From the NCBI GenBank assembly GCA_900129595.1, contig FQWG01000005.1, forward strand, positions 124,001-188,000: a stretch of 64,000 nt of DNA. Direction: 5' to 3'. The notes below the pieces were generated by a model. That model had not been told where the DNA came from. It saw only the letters and a list, made by a program, of their open reading frames with translations, and did not search any database. Each line of letters begins with the position of its first letter. Positions within the stretch are counted from its first letter, which is position 1. Below, in pieces: positions 33,538 through 41,915 of the stretch. The translations under genes were made by a program, and so were the position numbers. This DNA comes from Flavobacterium frigidimaris. GTDB taxonomy: Bacteria > Bacteroidota > Bacteroidia > Flavobacteriales > Flavobacteriaceae.

Positions 33538-34404
33538 TTGAAAAAGAAATTGAATATAGAACTTCATACAAAAGAATTAGATAGTCTAGGTCTCCAAATT
33601 AGGGAAATAGTGGCTAATAACGTAGATTTTACTGGTCATTTGACTAAAGCACACAGAGACGATCATTATGTTTTTTATATTCAGCAAGAAGGACTGATCG
33701 AACTCATGATTGATTTTAAAAACTATCAGATAAAGGATCAGGCGCTTTTTTTTATTGCTCCGGGTCAGGTACATTATTATACAAAACAAGTGGATTCAAA
33801 AGGTTTTTTTATCTTTTTAAATCCTTCTTACCTGCAAAACATCTATCGAAGAATTTTTGATACCTATCAGAATATTTCTCAGGTTGTACCCATTCAGAGT
33901 ATTGTTTTATTTAAAACTACAGAATTAATTTTTAACCAGGTGTCTGAAGCTGCTGGGGATATTCAAAAAAATATTATCCGTTCCCTTATTGATAGTTTGA
34001 TGGGAATGGTGGTTTTGGAATTTTCTAAAAACGAAAATTATCTCAAAAACGGTATCGATAGAAAAACGGAACTTACTTTTCAGTTTAGGCAATTGGTACA
34101 AAAACATTTCTTAACATTAAAAAGACCCAAAGACTACGCTGCTTTGTTGCATATTTCAGTTCCTTATTTAAACGAAATGGTCAAGGAACAAACAGGATGC
34201 GCCTCAAGTTACTGGATACAGCATGAAATTTTACTCGAAGCCAAACGATTGCTTTTTTACACGCAATTGAATACTAAGCAAATTGCTTTTTCATTGCAAT
34301 ATGAAGATCATACTTATTTTTCCAGATTTTTTAAAAGAAATGAAGGTATCACTCCTTTAGAATTTAGAAAGAATTACTGCGATTTGTCCAATCAAAACTC
34401 TTAG
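33538..34404 (+). CDS. AraC family transcriptional regulator
   Basis: A 288-residue AraC regulator: an N-terminal cupin-like sensor (about residues 15-160, with HYVFYIQQEGLIELMIDF and IAPGQVHYYTK) and the C-terminal double HTH (LLHISVPYLNEMVKEQTGCASSYWIQHEI, then IAFSLQYEDHTYFSRFFKRNEGITPLEFRKNY). The start must be the TTG at 33538: an in-frame TGA lies 8 codons upstream and the next Met is at residue 57. The gene precedes an MFS exporter and a siderophore-interacting protein on the same strand, 65 bp away, and likely controls them. Confidence 0.9.
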   Translation: MKKKLNIELHTKELDSLGLQIREIVANNVDFTGHLTKAHRDDHYVFYIQQEGLIELMIDFKNYQIKDQALFFIAPGQVHYYTKQVDSKGFFIFLNPSYLQNIYRRIFDTYQNISQVVPIQSIVLFKTTELIFNQVSEAAGDIQKNIIRSLIDSLMGMVVLEFSKNENYLKNGIDRKTELTFQFRQLVQKHFLTLKRPKDYAALLHISVPYLNEMVKEQTGCASSYWIQHEILLEAKRLLFYTQLNTKQIAFSLQYEDHTYFSRFFKRNEGITPLEFRKNYCDLSNQNS

Positions 34405-34434
34405 TTAGCCATTTTCGTTTTCTTATAAAGCCCA

Positions 34435-34442
34435 TTCCTTTG
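34435..34442 (+). promoter_or_regulatory. -7-like element before the MFS gene
   Basis: TTCCTTTG followed by TAC matches seven of eight positions of TAnnTTTG and is the same octamer found before the YceI operon at 24561. It would give the MFS/SIP pair its own start, separate from the araC transcript. Confidence 0.4.
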
Positions 34443-34469
34443 TACTCGTAATTTTTAAACAAAAAAAAC

Positions 34470-35645
34470 ATGAGTAGAATTTTAGAAAAGGGACAGACAA
34501 TTGACTTTTACAAAGCGACTATACCCATCATTGTATCGGTATTTGCTATTTACCTCACGATAGGACTGACGTTAGGAATCGTGCCGGCATTTGTACAAAA
34601 TGATTTAAAATTTAATAGTTTGATTGTAGGGGTTGTAATTGGCTTACAACCGTTAACCACTCTTTTAACCCGCGCTTATTTCGGGAAAATGACAGATACC
34701 AGGGGAGCTAAAAGATCTAAATTTGGCGGGATACTTTTGGTAATGGCCGCCGGAATAATTTATGTGCTTGCAGTGTCATTTGCTTCATATCCTTTGATGG
34801 CATTATTACTTCTTTTACTGGCAAGAATCGTTCACGGCATTGCAGAAAGTTTGCTGGTAATTGGCGCTTTAACATGGGGAATAGGTTTAGTCGGACATGA
34901 AAAATCCGGCAAAGTAATGACCTGGAACGGAATCGCAATGTATGGTGGAATCGCCGTAGGAGCTCCTTTAAGCATCGGGATAACTAGAGATTTTGACATT
35001 ACTTATGCCTTGGGGATTATTGCAATTTTGCCCATTGCCAGCTGGATTGCGACTATTAAATTGCCTGCCATTCCGGTTGACAAGAAGCACGTCAGAACAC
35101 CATTTTATAAAGTAGTAGGAACGATCGCAAAGCAGGGATTGACACTGGCTTTTTCTTCGATGGCATTTGGCTGCATTGCCTCTTTTATCGCTTTATTTTT
35201 TACAGAAAAAAACTGGGGAGATGCTTCTTTGGCCTTTATAATTTTTGGAGGATCTTATATCCTGACCAGAGTCTTTTTTGCTTCTTATCCTGATAAATAC
35301 GGAGGATATAAAGTGGCGGTAGTTTCTTTAGTTATTGAAGTTATTGGACAGTTTCTTATTTATACTTCTTATACCAAAGAAATGGCTTTAATAGGTTGTG
35401 CCCTGACTGGAATTGGTTTCTCGCTTGTATTTCCTTCATTAGGAGTACTCGCAATCAAAAAAGTAAAACCTCAAATGCGGGGAACGGCCTTAGGTGCCTA
35501 TGCCGCATTTTTTGATCTCTCTCTGGGATTGGCAGGACCTACAGCAGGATTAATAGCAGGCTGGTTCAGTTATCAGGATATCTATTTATTTGGGAGTATC
35601 AGCTGTTTACTGGCTTTAGGAACGCTGTTGTTGAAACGAGATTAA
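34470..35645 (+). CDS. MFS transporter (metallophore exporter-like)
   Basis: A 391-residue major facilitator protein with about 12 hydrophobic segments and the loop motif GKMTDTRGAKRSKFGG between helices 2 and 3 (G-x3-D-x-x-G-x-R/K-R/K). It resembles the YfcJ/YhhS group that includes the staphylopine exporter CntE. Its position between an AraC regulator and a siderophore-interacting ferric reductase suggests export of a siderophore or related iron compound. No siderophore synthesis genes are in the window. The SIP gene starts 11 bp after its stop. Confidence 0.9.
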   Translation: MSRILEKGQTIDFYKATIPIIVSVFAIYLTIGLTLGIVPAFVQNDLKFNSLIVGVVIGLQPLTTLLTRAYFGKMTDTRGAKRSKFGGILLVMAAGIIYVLAVSFASYPLMALLLLLLARIVHGIAESLLVIGALTWGIGLVGHEKSGKVMTWNGIAMYGGIAVGAPLSIGITRDFDITYALGIIAILPIASWIATIKLPAIPVDKKHVRTPFYKVVGTIAKQGLTLAFSSMAFGCIASFIALFFTEKNWGDASLAFIIFGGSYILTRVFFASYPDKYGGYKVAVVSLVIEVIGQFLIYTSYTKEMALIGCALTGIGFSLVFPSLGVLAIKKVKPQMRGTALGAYAAFFDLSLGLAGPTAGLIAGWFSYQDIYLFGSISCLLALGTLLLKRD

Positions 35646-35656
35646 TAAAAAAAATT

Positions 35657-36466
35657 ATGGAAAATTATCAAAAAAAGGTCATCCGTTCTGTGTTTACGGT
35701 AAAGAAAAAGTCTTTTATAACACCACATTATATCCGTGTAATTTTTGACGTTACAAACGAGCAATTAGATTTGCTTGCCAATGTAAAACCGGGATCTAAT
35801 AACAAAATCTATATTCCGCCTAAAGGCATGAATGTTATTTATTTTGCGAATAAAGAGAGTAATGTTTTATCGGAACTTTTGCCTGTCATGAGAACGTACA
35901 CCACCAGAAGTATCGATTTTGAGAAAAGAGAATTATGCATTGATTTTGTAGCACATGGCGATAATGGCCCTGCTTCTGCCTGGGCACAAAAAGCCGAAGC
36001 AGGAGATATTCTCGGGATCGCGATGAAAGGTAATGCGAAAGATTTGGTTCTGCAGGCTGATGAATATCTTTTAATAGGGGATTCGACCGCGCTTCCGGTC
36101 ATTGGAAATATTTTGGAACAGCTTCCAAAAGGTGTAAATGTAAAAGCTGTATTAGAAGTATACGGAAAAAAGGATAAAATTGATTTCGTTTCTCAGGCCA
36201 CTGTAAGTGTAGATTGGGTATATAATAAAAACCCTGAAAAAGGAAGTGAGCTTTCAAAATGGATAAAGAAAATCTCGCTTCCTGAGATAAAAACAAAAAG
36301 ATTTGCCTTTATAGCAGCAGAATACAATACGGTAAAAGCTTTAAGAAGTTATTTTAAAGAAGAAATAGGCTGGGAGAGAAGCCAATATAATGCGTCATCT
36401 TATTGGAAAGCAGGAAAAACCGAAACAGAATCTAACACAGAACGCAGGGAAGAAAAACTGGATTAA
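35657..36466 (+). CDS. Siderophore-interacting protein (ferric-siderophore reductase)
   Basis: A 269-residue flavoprotein of the ViuB/YqjH family. The FAD-binding signature RTYTTR (residues 79-84) is followed by the strand FVAHGDNGPASAWAQKAEAGD, typical of the group, and the C-terminal SIP domain contains AEYNTVKALRSYFKEE and the Y/W-rich SSYWKAGKTE end. It would use NAD(P)H to reduce ferric-siderophore in the cytoplasm and release Fe(II). The last ~15 residues are a charged tail. Paired with the MFS gene at 11 bp. Confidence 0.93.
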   Translation: MENYQKKVIRSVFTVKKKSFITPHYIRVIFDVTNEQLDLLANVKPGSNNKIYIPPKGMNVIYFANKESNVLSELLPVMRTYTTRSIDFEKRELCIDFVAHGDNGPASAWAQKAEAGDILGIAMKGNAKDLVLQADEYLLIGDSTALPVIGNILEQLPKGVNVKAVLEVYGKKDKIDFVSQATVSVDWVYNKNPEKGSELSKWIKKISLPEIKTKRFAFIAAEYNTVKALRSYFKEEIGWERSQYNASSYWKAGKTETESNTERREEKLD

Positions 36467-36497
36467 ATTTATTTTGCATTAAGTGAAATATTAAAAT

Positions 36498-36531
36498 AGG
36501 CCGAAGAAATTTTTCTTTTGCCTGTTTTTTT
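36498..36531 (+). terminator. Weak terminator after the SIP gene
   Basis: An imperfect stem (AGGC...AAGA / TCTT...GCCT, 36498-36507 with 36515-36523) followed by eight T residues within ten bases. Plausible but not strong. Confidence 0.4.
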
Positions 36532-36585
36532 TATGATATAAGCAGAAAGTATATTTTGCTATCTTTATAAAATAATTTTATAATC

Positions 36586-37575
36586 ATGACAATACAGCAA
36601 TTAAAATATATTGTAGCATTAGATGAAGAACGTCATTTTGCACGAGCTGCCGAAGTTTGCATGGTTACACAGCCCGGACTTACGATTCAGTTAAAAAATC
36701 TCGAAGAAGAAATAGGTATTAAAATTTTCGATCGAAATAAAGTTCCGTTAACGCCAACCACACTAGGAACAGAAATCATTAATAAAGCAAAGAAAATACT
36801 TCGCGAAGCCGATGAAATCAGGGATTTTGTGGTAAACGAAAAAAATTTATTAGAAGGAGAAATTAGAGTAGGAGTAATTTCGACTTTATCGCCTTATTTG
36901 ATTCCGTTGTTTATAAAGGCGATGAAAGAAGCAACTCCCAAAGTGCACTTTATTATAAGAGAAGCTAATACGGGACAATTGATGAAAGAATTGGAAACCG
37001 GTTCATTAGATGTGGTTTTGATGGCAACGCCAACCGGAAACCCCAATTTAATAGAACATCCTATTTTTAAAGAGCCTTTTGTAGCCTATTTAAACGAGCA
37101 TCACCCAATGGCGAATAATGAGTTTTATGAACTTCAGCAGGGTGATAAAACAGAATTATTATTGCTTCATAGTGAGTTTTGCTACAACGCACAATTGCTG
37201 GATATCTGCGGAATCAAATCACCTGGAAAATTAAAAGAGCAGTTTACGTATGATATTAGTTCAATCGAAACCTTAAAAAATCTGGTTCGTGCTCAATTAG
37301 GATTTGCCATTATACCGGAACTTTCTATTTTGAACGAAAATAATTCAGGACTTTTTAAACCTTTTAAAGAACCTAAACCGGTAAGAGAAATTAGTTTGGT
37401 GGTTTCTGATTCCTTTTCGAAAAAACTATTGCTCGAAAAAATGAACGAAGCGATCTGGAATTGCCTTCCGGACTCCTTAAAAAAAGATTTTGCGTATCGA
37501 AAAATACGCTGGAATGATTCGCCTTATTTTGCCAAATCGGTTAGTGATTATATAAAATCACATTCTAAAGTTTAA
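36586..37575 (+). CDS. oxyR: OxyR-like LysR family regulator
   Basis: A 329-residue LysR-type regulator. N-terminal winged HTH (MTIQQLKYIVALDEERHFARAA), then the effector domain. Cys199 and Cys208 (HSEFCYNAQLLDICGI) sit at exactly the positions of the peroxide-sensing disulfide pair of E. coli OxyR, with the same eight-residue spacing. It should activate peroxide defence genes on oxidation. The neighbouring OsmC-family gene may be a target. The C-terminus is slightly longer than E. coli OxyR (305 residues). It ends before a bidirectional hairpin. Confidence 0.9.
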   Translation: MTIQQLKYIVALDEERHFARAAEVCMVTQPGLTIQLKNLEEEIGIKIFDRNKVPLTPTTLGTEIINKAKKILREADEIRDFVVNEKNLLEGEIRVGVISTLSPYLIPLFIKAMKEATPKVHFIIREANTGQLMKELETGSLDVVLMATPTGNPNLIEHPIFKEPFVAYLNEHHPMANNEFYELQQGDKTELLLLHSEFCYNAQLLDICGIKSPGKLKEQFTYDISSIETLKNLVRAQLGFAIIPELSILNENNSGLFKPFKEPKPVREISLVVSDSFSKKLLLEKMNEAIWNCLPDSLKKDFAYRKIRWNDSPYFAKSVSDYIKSHSKV

Positions 37576-37621
37576 AAAATTGGGATTTCTTAATCTTTAT
37601 AAACTCCAAATAAAAAAAAAA

Positions 37622-37657
37622 CAAATTCCAACTTGAAGGCAAGCCAATTGGAATTTG
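37622..37657. terminator. Bidirectional hairpin between oxyR and the hydrolase gene
   Basis: A 10-bp perfect outer stem (CAAATTCCAA / TTGGAATTTG), an inner CTTG/CAAG stem, and A- and T-tracts on both sides. Confidence 0.75.
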
Positions 37658-37688
37658 GAATTTTAAAAAATTGCAATTTAATTTTAAT

Positions 37689-38476
37689 TTATTTTTTAGA
37701 AGCCGCAATAATAACTTTCGCTACAGCCTCTGGTTGCGAAATAAACACCACATGGCTTCCTTTTATTTCTGTAATTTTTGTATTGGAACGTTTGTACATG
37801 GCACGTTCTATTTCAGGAGATATACTTTTGTCTTCAGTTGCTACAATTCCGTAAGAAGGTTTATTTCTCCAGGCTGCTTTTGTAATAGGAGTTCCAAATC
37901 CTTTTGCGTAGAATGCGCCTTGAGAAGCATACATAAAATCAGCGTCTTCCTTGCTGATATCTCCAGCAAAACCGGCATGAAATTTAGCTTTATCATAATA
38001 AACCACTCCTTTATCATCTGGGCTTAAAACACCATTTTCAGGAGCTGGAGGAGCAGTCATTAACCATTGCACAGAAGTTTCTTCGTTATCAGGCTGTAAA
38101 GCTGCTACATAAACCAAAGCCGCTACTTTAGGATGATTTCCGGCTTCTGTAATTACAGTACCACCCCAGGAATGTCCTACCAAATTGTTGGTCCGTCTTG
38201 TTTGTCTAGGGCTAAATTAGTTACTCTCACATCATCTTCAAGAGAGCTTAAAGGGTTTTGGACGATGGTAACGTTATATCCTTTTTTAGTTAATACCTGA
38301 TATAAACCTTTCCAGCCAGAACCATCAGCGAATGCACCGTGTACTAATACAACGTTTTTAATTTGCGCAGCTGTAGTTTGTGCATTAGAATTTGCTGTTG
38401 TAAATAAGAAACTAAAAATAAGTACTGCGAACATGAAATAACGATTCAATTGTTCTTTTAATGCTATTGTTTTCAT
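37689..38476 (-). pseudogene. Alpha/beta hydrolase, interrupted by a frameshift
   Basis: Two frames together encode one ~262-residue exported alpha/beta hydrolase of the EstA/MES-like group. The 5' part (38476 to 38177) has a signal peptide ending NSNAQ and VVLVHGAFADGSGWKG, then runs to DKQDGPTIW and a stop; the 3' part (readable to 37689) resumes with VGHSWGGTVITEAG, the nucleophile elbow. One base missing from the AAA run at 38182-38184 (TTT on the coding strand) explains it: ACA-ATT-TTG-GTA would read T-I-L-V. Either a real inactivation or a homopolymer sequencing error. The rest, including the His/Asp part (VIAASKK end), looks intact. Confidence 0.88.
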
Positions 38477-38533
38477 AATTGTATGTTTTTAAATTGTTGT
38501 TGTGTGTTTTGCTATTAAGTTGTTGTTTTGTTG

Positions 38534-38575
38534 TGTCAGGCTGAGCGAAGTCGAAGCCCCCCGCTCAGGTTGACA
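38534..38575. repeat. REP-like dispersed palindrome
   Basis: TGTCA-GG-CTGAGCG and CGCTCAG-GT-TGACA form a stem with one two-base internal mismatch around AAGTCGAAGCCCCC. The phrase CTGAGCGAAGTCGAAG is one I know as a high-copy intergenic sequence in Bacteroidota. It lies between two minus-strand genes. Confidence 0.6.
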
Positions 38576-38583
38576 TAAAGTAT

Positions 38584-39000
38584 TTAGTTTAATGTTACTG
38601 ATAAAGTAATTTCAGTATTTAATAATTTTGAGATAGGACAAATTTCTTTTGCTTTTTGTGCTGCTTTCTGAAAATCTTCTTCTGTAATTGCTGGAACTTT
38701 TCCGTTAAGGATTAATTGGATCAAAGTAATTGTTCCGTCTTCAAAAGTTACTTTTGCTTCTGTACTTAAATCTTCCGGAATAAATCCTGCTTCAGAAAGT
38801 AAAAAGCTAAGTTGCATGGTAAAACAGCCAGAATGTGCCGCTGCTATTAATTCTTCAGGATTGGTTCCTACACCTTCTTCAAAACGGGTTTTAAAAGATA
38901 ATTGGGCATTATCTAAAGTGGTGCTTTGAGTGCTAATAGTACCTTTTCCTTCCATTCCTGTACCTTTCCAGTTTGCGTTTGCTCTTCTTGTAAATTTCAT
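38584..39000 (-). CDS. OsmC family peroxiredoxin
   Basis: A 138-residue OsmC-type thiol peroxidase. Cys59 ([16 protein letters not shown]) and Cys121 ([11 protein letters not shown]) are the peroxidatic and resolving cysteines, and the N-terminal [21 protein letters not shown] and the [15 protein letters not shown] block match OsmC rather than Ohr. It reduces organic hydroperoxides in the cytoplasm. Sited near an OxyR-like gene, with a possible functional tie. Full length. Confidence 0.93.
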   Translation of the reverse strand: MKFTRRANANWKGTGMEGKGTISTQSTTLDNAQLSFKTRFEEGVGTNPEELIAAAHSGCFTMQLSFLLSEAGFIPEDLSTEAKVTFEDGTITLIQLILNGKVPAITEEDFQKAAQKAKEICPISKLLNTEITLSVTLN

Positions 39001-39358
39001 GATCTTAATTTTTATAGTTATTTATTTAATGATTCAAATCGTTTGTTTGATTTTGATGAGACAAATGTATAGCGACTATGTTTATTAATCAAATTAATAA
39101 TTTTTGACACTTATAAAATTAATTAATAATGATAAAATTTTTTGAAATTTGTGTGCAACTAATCTTGAGCTCAAGGCCTGAAATCATTGCTTTTTGGGAT
39201 ATTTATAAAGAAGCAGAGAATAAATAATACAAATCAAAAAAGGACATTAAATATTTAAATGTTTTACACTTAAGTATTTAATGTCCCTTAAAAATTAAAT
39301 AATATCAGATTTGTCTACAAGAGTATAAGTCTGATGTACATTAATAGTTTGATCTAAA
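39001..39358. terminator. Gap with a long AT-rich hairpin (39242-39286)
   Basis: The gap has no gene. At 39242-39258 and 39270-39286 lies a 17-bp stem with one G-T pair (GGACATTAAATATTTAA and its partner ending TTTAATGTCC) and an 11-nt loop. It is downstream of the aldo/keto reductase gene and upstream of osmC, both minus strand, so it probably terminates the former. Confidence 0.6.
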
Positions 39359-40309
39359 TTACAAACTTGCTGTATTGAGTAACGCAAGATCTTCATGATC
39401 CAGATGAATTGTAGTTGCATTTATTAATTCTGTAAGCTGTGCAGGATTTGTTGCACTTACAATTGGCGCCGTTATTTCCGGTTGATGCATTACCCATGCC
39501 AATGCAATTGTTCCCGGAACAGAATGATGTTTTGAGGCTACAGTATCAAGTGCTTTAAGAATTTTAAATCCTTTCTCGTCTAAATATTTCTCTACGAATG
39601 CACTTCGTTTACTGTCTTTTAAATCGTTTTTATCACGGTACTTTCCGGTTAAGAAACCACTTGCCAAAGAAAAATAACTAATAACACTTAAATTATTTTT
39701 TACCGTGACAGGTTTTATATTATCCTCAAAATCATGACGATCGTATAAATTATATTCCGGCTGAAAGGTTTGATAAGCCGGGAGGTTATTGGCTTTGCTT
39801 ACTTCAAGAGATTCCTGCAAACGTTCAGGTGTAAAGTTTGAGGCGCCAATTATTCTTACTTTTCCCGCTTTGATAAGACTGTCGTAAGCTTCCAGAGTTT
39901 CTTGTATAGGAGTAGAAAGATCATCATAATGGGATTGGTACAAATCGATATAATCGGTTTGCAGTCGTTTTAGCGAATCTTCAGCTGCCTGAATAATATA
40001 CTTTTTGCTTAATCCTTTTTTTGTTTCAGAGAATTCAGCACCCACTTTTGTAGCCAGAATAATTTTGTCCCTTTTTCCGGATTCTTTAAGCCATTTTCCA
40101 ATAGCCAACTCAGACTCTCCACCTTCGTGACCTTGTACCCATTTTGAGTAAACATCCGCAGTATCTAAGGTATTAAATCCGGCATCTGTAAATTGATCTA
40201 ATAAACTAGATGTCATTTTTTGGTCTGTCGTCCAGCCAAATACATTTGTTCCAAATACCAATGGAGCAATCTCGATGGCAGAATTGCCTAATGTTTTATT
40301 TTGTATCAT
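39359..40309 (-). CDS. Aldo/keto reductase
   Basis: A 316-residue NADPH-dependent aldo/keto reductase; I use the ATG at 40309, a TTG at 40318 would add three residues. The TIM barrel has the tetrad in LDTADVYSKW (Asp, Tyr), ILATKVG (Lys) and YQSHYDD (His), and a C-terminal NADP site near APIVSATNPAQL. It resembles the YajO/AKR11-12 group acting on broad aldehydes. The gene is divergent from an IclR regulator, with an operator-like palindrome in the 92-bp gap, so it is the likely IclR target. Confidence 0.92.
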   Translation of the reverse strand: MIQNKTLGNSAIEIAPLVFGTNVFGWTTDQKMTSSLLDQFTDAGFNTLDTADVYSKWVQGHEGGESELAIGKWLKESGKRDKIILATKVGAEFSETKKGLSKKYIIQAAEDSLKRLQTDYIDLYQSHYDDLSTPIQETLEAYDSLIKAGKVRIIGASNFTPERLQESLEVSKANNLPAYQTFQPEYNLYDRHDFEDNIKPVTVKNNLSVISYFSLASGFLTGKYRDKNDLKDSKRSAFVEKYLDEKGFKILKALDTVASKHHSVPGTIALAWVMHQPEITAPIVSATNPAQLTELINATTIHLDHEDLALLNTASL

Positions 40310-40326
40310 ATCTATCAAATTTTTAT

Positions 40327-40334
40327 CAAATGTA
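40327..40334 (-). promoter_or_regulatory. -7 element of the aldo/keto reductase gene
   Basis: On the minus strand TACATTTG matches TAnnTTTG exactly, 17 bp before the ATG at 40309, giving a very short leader. Confidence 0.5.
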
Positions 40335-40375
40335 ATTATTTAATGAACTTTTGTATTTGTAAATAGTAAAAAATG

Positions 40376-40399
40376 TAAATTTGTTCATTATATATGAAC
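40376..40399 (+). promoter_or_regulatory. IclR-gene promoter with overlapping operator
   Basis: TAAATTTG (40376-40383) is an exact -7 element. It runs straight into GTTCAT-TATAT-ATGAAC (40383-40399), a perfect 6-5-6 palindrome ending 2 bp before the IclR start codon, and a third TAATGAAC half-site lies at 40341-40348 near the divergent promoter. Confidence 0.6.
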
Positions 40400-40401
40400 T
40401 T

Positions 40402-41130
40402 ATGAATCAGTCGGTCAAAAAAACGTTTCAAATTTTAGAATACATTGCTTCAAGCGGTAATTTCGTCAGGCTTAATGATGTTGCCACAGCCTTAGATTTA
40501 AAGAAAAATTCTGTCCACAGTTTTTTAGATAGCCTGAAACAACTTGGTTATCTGGAGCAGGACGATGTAAGTCCGCGATACCGAATAACCTCAAAACTGG
40601 AGTGTTTGTATGCTCCTTTATTATCGGTTAATGAACTCAAGAAGGAATTACGGCCTATTCTGGAAAAAATAACCAATCTGACTAATGAGTCTTCGTATCT
40701 AGCGGTTCAAATGGGATCTTATTACAGACACGAACTCAAATGCGAGCCAAACAGGGCGGTAAAAATTACGCTGAATACAGGAAAGGAGTACGAAATGACA
40801 ACTACAGCGATAGGCAAATCATTTCTTGCTTATTCACAACATTTGCAGTCTGGTCTAAGCAAACAATACAATCCGGAAGCTGTAGCTGCTATTGAAACTG
40901 AGATTGCAACAATACTAAAAACGGGTTATGCATTGGATGTTCAGGCTTATGATCCTGATCTAAATTGTGTCGCGATGCCAATATTTTACAAAAATAAACC
41001 AATAGCGGTTCTTTGTGTTTCAGGTCCTTCGTTTCGGTTTAAAGAACCGCAATTCATAGAATCTTTGCAGATAATGGAATCCCTGATTAAAGAACATGGG
41101 AAATACGATAGTAAACTGAATATTAGTTAA
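40402..41130 (+). CDS. IclR family transcriptional regulator
   Basis: A 242-residue IclR regulator from the ATG at 40402 (a TTG at 40381 lies inside the promoter and is unlikely). N-terminal winged HTH (FVRLNDVATALDLKKNSVHSFLDSLKQLGYLEQ) and C-terminal effector domain (LTNESSYLAVQMGSYYRHELKCE... and YDPDLNCVAMPIFYKNKPIAVLCVSGPSFRF). It probably controls the divergent aldo/keto reductase and itself through GTTCAT/ATGAAC sites. Confidence 0.92.
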   Translation: MNQSVKKTFQILEYIASSGNFVRLNDVATALDLKKNSVHSFLDSLKQLGYLEQDDVSPRYRITSKLECLYAPLLSVNELKKELRPILEKITNLTNESSYLAVQMGSYYRHELKCEPNRAVKITLNTGKEYEMTTTAIGKSFLAYSQHLQSGLSKQYNPEAVAAIETEIATILKTGYALDVQAYDPDLNCVAMPIFYKNKPIAVLCVSGPSFRFKEPQFIESLQIMESLIKEHGKYDSKLNIS

Positions 41131-41153
41131 AAAGAGCGCAACATAAATCCTTC

Positions 41154-41660
41154 TTATTTTTGATCAAGAATGACCACTTTTTCAAAACGTCCATGATGGC
41201 TAACAGAAACATCCTGAAGTATATTCAATGTAGAATTGAACAGATAAGGTATTGCGTTATCATCTTTTAGAATGTCTTTTTTTTCGATCTCCATTACATT
41301 TTTCAGTTGATCCGGACACGTAACGGCAATAGTGTGCAAGCTATCCTGAGTAATCGTTGTTTTTGTATAATAGACATTTCCCTGACAAATCACTTTTCCT
41401 GTGCAGTAAGCAGTATTTTTTGCGCTAATAGTGCTGGCCAGTTTTTTAGGAATGTACTCTCTTATTTTTGTTTGTCTGTTATAGATTTTATAGGCCGCCT
41501 CTTTCATACTCCATAACAGCCAGAATAGCATTTCCGGTTCAGGATCCTGTGTTATGAGTAACTGTTCGTCGGTGGTGAAGATTTTCTCCGTAAGTCCCTT
41601 GCGCTGCCAGTTGCTTTCCCGGCGTGATTGCAAAATATCGACAACATCATTGCCTATCAT
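41154..41660 (-). CDS. 4'-phosphopantetheinyl transferase of the PKS operon
   Basis: A 168-residue 4'-phosphopantetheinyl transferase. The magnesium/CoA motifs IGNDVVDI (residues 2-9) and WSMKEAAYKI (50-59; Lys53, Glu54) are clear, of the AcpS/Sfp superfamily with the short single-domain form. It should load the phosphopantetheine arm onto the acyl carrier protein encoded directly upstream: the genes overlap by 4 bp. Last gene of the seven-gene operon. A carrier-specific PPTase suggests the ACP is not a substrate of housekeeping AcpS. Confidence 0.9.
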   Translation of the reverse strand: MIGNDVVDILQSRRESNWQRKGLTEKIFTTDEQLLITQDPEPEMLFWLLWSMKEAAYKIYNRQTKIREYIPKKLASTISAKNTAYCTGKVICQGNVYYTKTTITQDSLHTIAVTCPDQLKNVMEIEKKDILKDDNAIPYLFNSTLNILQDVSVSHHGRFEKVVILDQK

Positions 41661-41911
41661 TTTGCAGCAAGTTTTGTTTCGATAATTTCTACTGCAGTTT
41701 TTACATCCAGCATGCGTTCCATATCAGTATTGTCAATAACGACATCAAATGCTTCTTCGATATCCAGTACAATATCTACCAGATTGGCTGAATTGATACT
41801 AAGATCGTTAATAAAATCGGTGCTTTCGGTAAGGTTATCATAAGCTTCTGTATTTGTCGTGTAAGGCTTGATAATGACTTTTAATTTTGCTATAAGTTCT
41901 TCTTTGTTCAT
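41657..41911 (-). CDS. Acyl carrier protein of the PKS operon
   Basis: An 84-residue acyl carrier protein: four-helix pattern with the pantetheine site in LSINSANLVDIV, where Ser41 replaces the position in the usual DSL motif and is preceded by Asn and followed by Ala instead of Asp and Leu. This atypical site may explain the dedicated PPTase. An acidic helix DIVLDIEEAFDVVI follows, for partner docking. The ketosynthase ends 4 bp upstream and the PPTase overlaps by 4 bp. Confidence 0.92.
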   Translation of the reverse strand: MNKEELIAKLKVIIKPYTTNTEAYDNLTESTDFINDLSINSANLVDIVLDIEEAFDVVIDNTDMERMLDVKTAVEIIETKLAAK

Positions 41912-41915
41912 AGGT

